A DNA stretch of 5,297 nt. Source: Nitrospiraceae bacterium (lineage in GTDB: Bacteria; Nitrospirota; Nitrospiria; Nitrospirales; UBA2166). A model generated the notes under the pieces. It searched no databases. It saw nothing but the letters and a program-made list of their open reading frames with translations, and was not told the DNA's origin. The translations under genes and the position numbers were made by a program. This document shows, piece after piece, positions 1 to 5,297 of the stretch. The stretch's first letter is position 1, and the number at the start of each line of letters is the position of its first letter. Location of the stretch: positions 101,783-107,079 of the forward strand of contig PBSN01000002.1 of the NCBI GenBank assembly GCA_002726235.1, written 5' to 3'.

Positions 1-1772
1 CCCGCCAGCGCCGCCTCAACCCCTGCAGTCCCCGCACAAAGATGCGCGTGTACAGCAACATCAGCCGCAAGCGCCGCAACTGCCGGAGGAAAGGCGGAGA
101 TATAACCTCCGTCCTCATAAACATAGCATCGTCCCGTGGAGATCGCATTATCTAAAAGACAAGCCACATCACCAAGCCTACGACGAAGGTTAGCTGGAAC
201 TTTGGGCTTGATGACCAAACCAAACCATGGCTCTTGAAGAACCTTCTCAAGCAGAAAGAGATAGTTCACGCGCATAAATTCGTGGCCCGTTGACCACCGC
301 GCGTCATCAAGTGAATGTTCATCAAAGAGTGCCAGTATCCTGGAGGCTCCATTTCTACGTAGCATCCCTCGTACACGATCAGCTTCAGGTTGAAGAAGAG
401 GGAATCGATGATCTCCGATAAACCCGACCGTCACGTGATATGGAATGTTTGACTGTGAGCGTCGTTCAAGATCGGCGTGTAGCACTGAATACGAGAAACA
501 GACATCAACAGCCACCGTTGTCAATGGAGAAGGGTAGGATACTAATGCTCGGGGATACATAGTCATGACTCCACCACAATCCCGCAAAGCGTCAGTAATA
601 GCGCAATGTTGTTCATCATACCTGAACCACGTGCAGAAAACTTTGACACGATATGCAAGAAAGAGAGAAGTCCAATAGGACCGGAACGCGTTATACAATG
701 TGATTTGCCTATTCAACCAACGAGATTCTCGCGCAGGAAGCGTCACCGCAGGACGAGCAATCGCGCTAGGATTAGCACACGACCAATGAACGTACGACGG
801 AGTACTAGAAGTAATCAGGGCATGTCGAGAGAGCCCAAGTCGCGCAATACCAGCCGCTCCCAGACTCTGCTCCTCCTCTATAGGTCGGCGAGTCATGGTG
901 GGGCTACTGTTGAGAAGCACCAGAAGATCCTTACCTGAAAGCGGGGACTGTTGCCAGAAAAAAAGGTCAGACGTCTGCTCAGGATTACTCAGGTTTAGCG
1001 AGCCAGTTTGCTGTACCGCCACCTTCACATCAAAAAGTGATGGTCGCATGCTTTCCGTTGTCTGATTCACGAGCATTTGGTTCTGTGCAACTGGTATATT
1101 TCGAGGGTCGCCAGTGAACTTCCACTTCAATCGCGTAAAAAGCAGACTCCCATAATGGAGCATGGCGCGGAGAATAATCATACTTCCTCCATGCCCCACA
1201 GCCCGCCTCACGTACTCAACGACTCGCCACGGCTTGCGTACTCCCACAACAGAGACACCGTAGCGTGAAGCATATTCACTAACTGCGGCGAGACCAATTT
1301 CATGCCCGACAAACAGAATTATCGTTCCTTGGCTTTTCACATTCTTTGCTTGCCATAGGGCAATTTGCACAAGGAGTGTTCGACGACGGGCCGCCACGGC
1401 TAATGCCTTGCCTAGATATGTTCTGATGGAGCAGTGAGGCTCGTATTGTTCCAGCGCAGACGCAAAGAGCCCTCGCATCGCCGCTTGCACTTCAAATAAA
1501 TCAGAAAAACGAAGCCGCAACTCAACCAAGGTGCCAGCATCATCATAGACATCGACAAGTTTGTAGTGGAGCCGCTCTACCCTACAACCAACAATTTCCG
1601 CCGATACTCTAGCCACCCACAACACAAAACAAAATCCATCAAATACAAAACATCGACGGACACCTGACGAGTCCTTCACACGTTCTCGTAGCAGGTATGG
1701 CCACACATTATGGAACCACACCCACAACGAAAGCCGCTCGACGAAAATTAAAGATACGCTCTCCTGGCTCAA
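1..1772 (-). CDS. Large putative GT-B-type glycosyltransferase / polysaccharide biosynthesis protein, 3' end beyond the left edge
   Basis: One frame stays open for 590 codons, from an in-frame TGA at 1805-1803 to the left edge, so the C-terminus is missing. I checked it codon by codon and found no stop. The best start is TTG (1772-1770): it overlaps the legC stop as TTGA, with AGGGG (1783-1779) six bases upstream. TTG at 1727 and GTG at 1721 are alternatives; the first ATG is much further in. I do not recognise the exact family. Visible are an N-terminal alpha/beta part (FVFDGF near residue 45; ILFVGHEIG at 152-160), a linker-like middle, and a second alpha/beta part with TVGFIGDHR (448-456), LVIKPK (519-524), a segment with D571, and T582-A-G-V-E586. 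This order (G-F-I-G-D, K-P-K, D, then T-x-G-x-E before a Gly) resembles the C-terminal nucleotide-sugar-binding half of GT-B and capsule-synthesis enzymes. No signal peptide or clear membrane span is seen, so it is probably cytoplasmic or peripheral. It may transfer the sugar made by its neighbours, which is inference. Confidence 0.72.
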   Translation of the reverse strand, partial: MSQESVSLIFVERLSLWVWFHNVWPYLLRERVKDSSGVRRCFVFDGFCFVLWVARVSAEIVGCRVERLHYKLVDVYDDAGTLVELRLRFSDLFEVQAAMRGLFASALEQYEPHCSIRTYLGKALAVAARRRTLLVQIALWQAKNVKSQGTIILFVGHEIGLAAVSEYASRYGVSVVGVRKPWRVVEYVRRAVGHGGSMIILRAMLHYGSLLFTRLKWKFTGDPRNIPVAQNQMLVNQTTESMRPSLFDVKVAVQQTGSLNLSNPEQTSDLFFWQQSPLSGKDLLVLLNSSPTMTRRPIEEEQSLGAAGIARLGLSRHALITSSTPSYVHWSCANPSAIARPAVTLPARESRWLNRQITLYNAFRSYWTSLFLAYRVKVFCTWFRYDEQHCAITDALRDCGGVMTMYPRALVSYPSPLTTVAVDVCFSYSVLHADLERRSQSNIPYHVTVGFIGDHRFPLLQPEADRVRGMLRRNGASRILALFDEHSLDDARWSTGHEFMRVNYLFLLEKVLQEPWFGLVIKPKVPANLRRRLGDVACLLDNAISTGRCYVYEDGGYISAFPPAVAALAADVAVHAHLCAGTAGVEAALA

Positions 1773-2938
1773 GCAAGGCCCCTGACAGCGTCCTGAACAG
1801 CTTCAACACATACATTGAGATCGTTCTGACTCAGACCAACACTTGACGGAAGGCTAATCCCACGTTCGTACAACGCCATGGAGTATTCAATACGGTAGGC
1901 ATAACAATCCCGGTATGGTCTGAGGTTGTGAATCGTGTGCCACAAGGGTCGAGCGCCAACCCCACGCCGACGAAGATCCTGAATCACAACTTTCCGATCA
2001 CCAAGCCGCATCTTCTCCCCAAGCAAAATCGTATACAACCAACACGTCGGCTCTGTCTCAGGGGGACAGGGCATCACACAAACCTGAGGCAGGTCGCGAA
2101 ATGCCGTTTCGTAGGTTTTGGCAATAGCGCGTTTCTTCGTGATAAATGTATCGAGTTGTTCCAATTGGGCAACGCCAATGCAAGCCTGAACATTGCTGAG
2201 TCGATAGTTATACCCAATGCAATTGTGCACAGATTCGATAGGATCGTCTTTTGCCTGAGTCGAAAGATAACGTGCACATTCAGCCTTTTCCGCATCATCG
2301 GTCACAAGCATGCCTCCGCCTCCGGCAGTCATAATCTTGTTCCCGTTGAAACTGAACACCCCGACGTCCCCAAACGTACCAACATGTTGTCGGCGATAAC
2401 GCACGCCCATTCCTTCAGCGGCATCCTCCACAACATACAGGTGGTGACGCCTCGCAACTTCCACGATACGGTCAATTTCGCAGGAGAGCCCAAGGATATG
2501 TACTGGAAGAATCGCACGAACACGCCGCCCGGTCGATCGATTAAAACATTGGGCACCTCGCACCTCACAGCCTTCCTCCAAAAACTTGGCCACTTTGCTG
2601 GAATCCATTTGCCAAGTCTCAGGATGAACATCCATAAGCACAGGATGCGCCTGGCAATACCGTATCGCGTTTACCGGTGCAATAAAAGTAAGATTGGAGA
2701 CGAGAACTTCATCATTTGGTTCAACACCGATGACCTGCAACGCAATGTGCAACGCGGCTGTCCCATTGACCATCGCGACTGCATGCCGTGATCCAACGTA
2801 TTGCGCCAGCTCAGTTTCAAAACGGGTAACAAAAGGTCCAACTGACGACACCCATCCCGAGTCAATCCCTTCTTTCACATACTTCCACTCATTGCCACCG
2901 AGTTCGGGAACACTCAGCGGAATGTCGCCAGTCAGCAC
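1769..2938 (-). CDS. legC: LegC-type PLP-dependent aminotransferase (C4 transamination of a nucleotide 4-keto-6-deoxy amino sugar)
   Basis: This 389-residue protein is full length for the DegT/DnrJ/EryC1 fold-type I aminotransferases and reads throughout like the LegC family. It starts near IPLSVPELGGNEWKYV (6-21) and GWVSSVG (28-34), both typical of LegC. NGTAAL (58-63) helps bind PLP phosphate, EDAAE (171-175) supplies the Asp that contacts the pyridine nitrogen (D172), and SFNGNK (196-201) carries the Schiff-base lysine K201, followed by a Gly-rich loop. GYNYRLSNVQA (242-252) is the conserved substrate-side motif. In the Campylobacter pathway LegC converts the GDP-linked 4-keto-6-deoxy sugar to the 4-amino sugar with glutamate as donor; here that substrate is inferred from neighbours. 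The start is GTG, supported by GAGG five bases upstream and by the N-terminal match. It lies 14 bases after legB, and its TGA overlaps the start of the next gene. A UDP-sugar or another 4-amino sugar product cannot be excluded from sequence. Confidence 0.93.
   Translation of the reverse strand: MLTGDIPLSVPELGGNEWKYVKEGIDSGWVSSVGPFVTRFETELAQYVGSRHAVAMVNGTAALHIALQVIGVEPNDEVLVSNLTFIAPVNAIRYCQAHPVLMDVHPETWQMDSSKVAKFLEEGCEVRGAQCFNRSTGRRVRAILPVHILGLSCEIDRIVEVARRHHLYVVEDAAEGMGVRYRRQHVGTFGDVGVFSFNGNKIMTAGGGGMLVTDDAEKAECARYLSTQAKDDPIESVHNCIGYNYRLSNVQACIGVAQLEQLDTFITKKRAIAKTYETAFRDLPQVCVMPCPPETEPTCWLYTILLGEKMRLGDRKVVIQDLRRRGVGARPLWHTIHNLRPYRDCYAYRIEYSMALYERGISLPSSVGLSQNDLNVCVEAVQDAVRGLA
1779..1783 (-). 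promoter_or_regulatory. Ribosome binding site deciding the TTG start of the glycosyltransferase-like gene
   Basis: AGGGG lies inside the end of legC, six bases before TTG (1772-1770). Only ten codons separate this TTG from the in-frame stop at 1805-1803, and no ATG or GTG occurs between them. The site together with the TTGA overlap is the main support for this start. Confidence 0.5.
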
Positions 2939-2942
2939 TCCA

Positions 2943-2947
2943 CCCTC
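2943..2947 (-). promoter_or_regulatory. Ribosome binding site supporting the GTG start of legC
   Basis: GAGGG sits four to five bases before GTG (2938-2936), within the 14-base gap after the legB stop. It backs the non-ATG start, which also gives the N-terminus expected for the LegC family. Confidence 0.6.
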
Positions 2948-2952
2948 AGCGC

Positions 2953-3936
2953 CTACAGCACATACGCGTCCGGACGATACGCATGGAGATGCTCACGCAT
3001 CCACTCGACAGTAAGACGTAGCCCCTGTTCAAGGGAAATGGAAGGTTTCCAGCCTAACCTCGCTTTTGCCTCAGTATTGTCAGCAAGCAAGCGGTCGACC
3101 TCACTCCCTTGAGGACGAACGCGCTGTTCTTCCACTTTAATCACTCCCTTTGTGTCAACAAGTGTTGAGATCAATTTCGCAAGGTCTCCAACGCTAACTT
3201 CAATACCGGAACCAAGATTCATAGTCCGGCCGACCCCATCGTGACATAACGCCGCACGAACAAAACCATCGACAATATTTTCTACATAATTTAGATCACG
3301 TGTAGGATGTAAATTTCCAAGCCGGATCATATCACCGGTCAAGGCCTGAGTAATGATGGTTGGGATTACCGCACGAGAAGACTGACGAGGCCCAAATGTA
3401 TTAAAAGGCCGCACCGTGATCACCGGAAGTCCAAACGACAGATGAAATGATTCAACAAGCTTATCGGCCGCAATCTTACTCGCGGCATACGGAGATTGTG
3501 CCTGGAGAGGATGTGACTCATCAATCGGCACTTGCCGTGCCGTACCATAGACCTCGCTCGTTGAGGTATGGACCAAACGATGAACATTGGCCATGCGACA
3601 GGCCTGGAGGACATTCAGCGTGCCCTCGACATTCGTCTGCACAAATGATGCCGGTGATCGGTACGAATAGGGAATCGCAATAAGGGCCGCGAGATGAAAA
3701 ATGATATCGGTGTTCGCAATCGCGCTTGAGACACTATCGAGATCCCGCACATCTCCAGCGATCACCTCAATATCTCCCTTATATTGAGACCGATCAAGCC
3801 ATCCCCAAGACCCTTCACTCCTATAGTGTACAAAGGCCTTGGTCGTTGCACCCATCGACACAAGTCGCTCAACAAGATGACTTCCGATAAATCCCCCAGC
3901 TCCCGTTACAAGGACTGATTTCCCGACCCAGCTCAT
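2953..3936 (-). CDS. legB: LegB-type NAD-dependent sugar-nucleotide 4,6-dehydratase (extended SDR)
   Basis: This 327-residue protein is a complete extended short-chain dehydrogenase. The Rossmann glycine motif TGAGGFIG is at 11-18, the SDR segment HLAAL at 81-85, the active-site strand TSTSEVYG at 124-131, and the catalytic Y150 and K154 sit in SPYAASK. VRPFNTFGPRQ (175-185) is the usual substrate-side motif of NAD-dependent sugar-nucleotide epimerases and dehydratases. T126-S127-E128 fits a 4,6-dehydratase triad with Ser in place of the Asp of dTDP-glucose dehydratases, as in LegB. Family knowledge gives the reaction as NDP-GlcNAc to its 4-keto-6-deoxy derivative (GDP-linked in Campylobacter). 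The ATG overlaps the ptmE stop as ATGA and has GGGAG seven bases upstream, so the start is well supported and translation is probably coupled. A UDP-glucuronate decarboxylase or a 4-epimerase shares this fold, but the N-terminal half (FVHYRSEGSWGWLD, 35-48) and the adjacent ptmE and legC favour LegB. Confidence 0.9.
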   Translation of the reverse strand: MSWVGKSVLVTGAGGFIGSHLVERLVSMGATTKAFVHYRSEGSWGWLDRSQYKGDIEVIAGDVRDLDSVSSAIANTDIIFHLAALIAIPYSYRSPASFVQTNVEGTLNVLQACRMANVHRLVHTSTSEVYGTARQVPIDESHPLQAQSPYAASKIAADKLVESFHLSFGLPVITVRPFNTFGPRQSSRAVIPTIITQALTGDMIRLGNLHPTRDLNYVENIVDGFVRAALCHDGVGRTMNLGSGIEVSVGDLAKLISTLVDTKGVIKVEEQRVRPQGSEVDRLLADNTEAKARLGWKPSISLEQGLRLTVEWMREHLHAYRPDAYVL

Positions 3937-5009
3937 GGATGCACTCCCAAACCTTTAATCAATTCCTGAGCACGTTGATAATCTGTGTGATCGCCAATAT
4001 CCAGCCACTCTTCGTGAATCGGAAAGCTCACGACCACTCGTTTGGCATTGAGTAAACGTCCAATGAGTTGAGTCATATGGAAATGCTCATCATTTGGTAT
4101 GAAACGATACACAGCGGGTTCCAAGAGATAGATGCCAGCATTCACAAACACACCAAAGATCGGTTTTTCGGTTATCTTCTTGACGACAGGGCCATCACAT
4201 TCGACTACTCCGTACGGTACCTTGAGATCATAATGGCGAACCGCAACCGTCAAGTCGGCCTTATGCTCCTTGTGATAGGACAACATCGCTCTGAAATCAA
4301 CATTCGTGAGGATATCGCCGTTAATGACCAACGTGGTCTGATCGGGTGTCTTTAACAACCCCAACCCTCCCGCAGTCCCCAATGGACGCTCTTCCGACAC
4401 ATACGAAAGATCGACACCAAAATCCTTCCCATCTCCGAAATGGGTCGTAATTGTTTCCGGCTTATGATGCGTCGCCACCTTCACTTTCGTAATACCTGCG
4501 GCAGCGAGATTCTTGATGATGATCTCCAACAGGGGTTTATCACCAACTGGAAGCATCGGCTTCGGCGTATTTGCGGTCAACGGCATCAGACGTTGGCCTT
4601 CACCGCCTGCCATTACGATCGCTTCAAGTTCTGGTGTTCTCCCAAGCAATAATTCATCCAACTTCACAAGCCCATCGACGCGCTGCTCACTATCAAGGAG
4701 AGGAAGATGGCTAATCTTGTGACGTTTCAACAGATCGATCCAAGTACTCTCTTCTGCTCCAATGAACGCTGTCACCGGATTGATATGTCCATCGTCTCCT
4801 TTGCGAGTAAGCAAAAGATCCACAGATTCTGAAAAGCTGATCTTCGCGAGCACCGCACGGCGAATATCCCCGTCAGTAATGGTCCCAAGAAGCCTCCGGT
4901 CACTGTCCACTACAAGAACGATCCCCATTCGACTCTGATCCATGAGACGAATTGCCTCAATGATGCTACGATCAGATTCTATACAGAGCGTAGTGATGTC
5001 AGATTGCAT
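3933..5009 (-). CDS. ptmE: PtmE-type sugar-1-phosphate nucleotidyltransferase with N-terminal tandem CBS domains
   Basis: This 358-residue protein has two parts. Residues about 5-122 form a CBS pair: repeat one ends in LLGTITDGDIRRAV (40-53), repeat two in SHLPLLDSEQRVDGLV (100-115). Residues about 128-350 are a nucleotidyltransferase with MAGGEGQRLMPLT (133-145) as the NTP-binding loop and KPMLPVGDKP (150-159) right after. GTAGGL (211-216), NGD (230-232, metal-binding D232), EKP (281-283) and WLDIGDHTDY (335-344) follow in the usual order. In Campylobacter jejuni PtmE has this architecture and makes GDP-glucosamine from glucosamine-1-phosphate and GTP, committing it to legionaminic acid. GTP use here is inferred, because the motifs do not separate GTP from other nucleotides. 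CBS pairs often bind adenine nucleotides, so energy-state control is possible. The ATG is the only reasonable start: an in-frame TAA lies six codons upstream, yet no Shine-Dalgarno is visible. The stop overlaps legB, and the previous gene ends 36 bases upstream. Confidence 0.88.
   Translation of the reverse strand: MQSDITTLCIESDRSIIEAIRLMDQSRMGIVLVVDSDRRLLGTITDGDIRRAVLAKISFSESVDLLLTRKGDDGHINPVTAFIGAEESTWIDLLKRHKISHLPLLDSEQRVDGLVKLDELLLGRTPELEAIVMAGGEGQRLMPLTANTPKPMLPVGDKPLLEIIIKNLAAAGITKVKVATHHKPETITTHFGDGKDFGVDLSYVSEERPLGTAGGLGLLKTPDQTTLVINGDILTNVDFRAMLSYHKEHKADLTVAVRHYDLKVPYGVVECDGPVVKKITEKPIFGVFVNAGIYLLEPAVYRFIPNDEHFHMTQLIGRLLNAKRVVVSFPIHEEWLDIGDHTDYQRAQELIKGLGVHP
3944..3948 (-). promoter_or_regulatory. 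Ribosome binding site of legB, inside the end of ptmE
   Basis: GGGAG is followed by a seven-base spacer and the ATG at 3936-3934. The site is embedded in the last codons of ptmE, which fits coupled translation across the ATGA overlap. Confidence 0.65.
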
Positions 5010-5045
5010 ACGACAGTGCCAAGGTTATAGTGTTCAGAAACATCA

Positions 5046-5297
5046 TCAATTGTCCTGATACGCCGTTGATTCTCGACAGAGCCTGGCAAGCATATCGATT
5101 AGAAATACTATATCGTCTTCAGACCCACCCGGTACGATTGGCACCGTAACCTCTCTCATGTACCAGAACTGGACGGAGACGTACGCTTGCATTGCCTCAT
5201 GCCGGGGCCAGTGAACTGGCAAAAAGATTCCATTTTCGGCCGCCATTGACCTGAAGGCATCACGGTTGGCGACAAGCAGAGGCACTCCGATGCCGCA
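5046..5297 (-). CDS. C-terminal fragment of a probable PLP-dependent (DegT-like) aminotransferase, 5' part beyond the right edge
   Basis: Eighty-three in-frame codons run from the right edge to a TGA at 5048-5046. The GTG at 5285 is simply an internal valine, because the frame stays open upstream of it (Cys-Gly-Ile-Gly). The segment looks like the small C-terminal domain of DegT/DnrJ/EryC1-like aminotransferases. A strand (VPLLVANRD) leads into a helix and AENGIFLPVHWP, the place where such enzymes carry 'G-I-x-x-x-V-H-W-P'. Near the end VTVPIVPGGSEDDIVFLID matches the usual closing motif, a short strand ending in Pro, then an acidic S/E-D-D helix. The catalytic lysine and PLP-phosphate sites would lie outside the window, so the reaction is unknown. 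It reads in the same direction as ptmE, 36 bases upstream, so it probably belongs to the same operon. A non-catalytic or differently folded protein cannot be excluded from so little sequence. Confidence 0.55.
   Translation of the reverse strand, partial: CGIGVPLLVANRDAFRSMAAENGIFLPVHWPRHEAMQAYVSVQFWYMREVTVPIVPGGSEDDIVFLIDMLARLCRESTAYQDN

Noticed and set aside
606-938. Plus-strand open frame of 110 codons, and a smaller one at 1077-1268
   Set aside because: Both lie opposite the long minus-strand frame at 1-1772. Their translations are Arg/Ser-rich and low in structure, with no domain.
1-1768. The left third as a non-coding or degraded region
   Set aside because: A codon-by-codon read of the minus strand shows one unbroken frame to the edge. 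It only looks empty because its stop lies outside the window.
1744-1768. AGGAGA at 1768-1763 as the ribosome binding site of the glycosyltransferase-like gene
   Set aside because: No ATG, GTG or TTG lies at a suitable distance in the long frame; the nearest candidate would be a rare ATT about 12 bases away. The upstream TTG with AGGGG is simpler.
1928-2791. Plus-strand open frame of 287 codons opposite legC
   Set aside because: It lies wholly antisense to a well-supported aminotransferase with its catalytic motifs intact. Its translation is rich in His, Arg, Asn and Pro with no recognisable domain, as expected of a shadow frame.
5046-5285. A complete small 79-residue protein starting at GTG 5285
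   Set aside because: The frame remains open to the right edge, and the sequence resembles the end of a larger enzyme, so a start here is not needed.

Overview
The window is a single block of five co-oriented genes, all on the minus strand, read here from the right edge to the left. They appear to be part of a surface-carbohydrate (lipopolysaccharide, capsule or flagellin-glycan) locus. In transcription order it holds: the 3' end of a PLP-aminotransferase-like gene (5297-5046, cut by the right edge); a PtmE-type sugar-1-phosphate nucleotidyltransferase with two N-terminal CBS repeats (5009-3933); a LegB-type NAD-dependent 4,6-dehydratase (3936-2953); a LegC-type aminotransferase (2938-1769); and a large protein with features of a GT-B glycosyltransferase (from 1772, cut by the left edge). 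The last reading frame has no stop in the window, is 590 codons long as seen here, and probably begins with TTG. It fills the left third of the window, which would otherwise look empty.

The three central genes form the nucleotide-sugar half of the legionaminic-acid-type nonulosonate pathway: activation of an amino-sugar 1-phosphate (a GDP-linked sugar in the Campylobacter jejuni PtmE/LegB/LegC pathway), 4,6-dehydration, then C4 transamination. The same enzyme families occur in a widespread cassette, known for example from the Leptospira LPS locus, next to NeuA/B/C/D homologues. The synthase, hydrolysing 2-epimerase, acetyltransferase and CMP-transferase are not in the window. They would have to lie outside it. 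The glycosyltransferase-like gene overlaps legC and may act on the finished sugar or build the glycan that carries it, but this is inference.

The genes are tightly packed: ATGA overlap (ptmE/legB), 14-base gap (legB/legC), TTGA overlap (legC/GT) and 36 bases before ptmE. This points to one translationally coupled operon. I see no tRNA, rRNA, IS element, CRISPR array, terminator hairpin or convincing promoter. No gene-free stretch exceeds 300 bases.

The organism is a bacterium of roughly 50% GC, most likely Gram-negative. The overall look reminded me of Nitrospira-like or other environmental lineages, but the window contains nothing that fixes the taxonomy. The core pathway is known. The least explained part is the long glycosyltransferase-like protein at the left.
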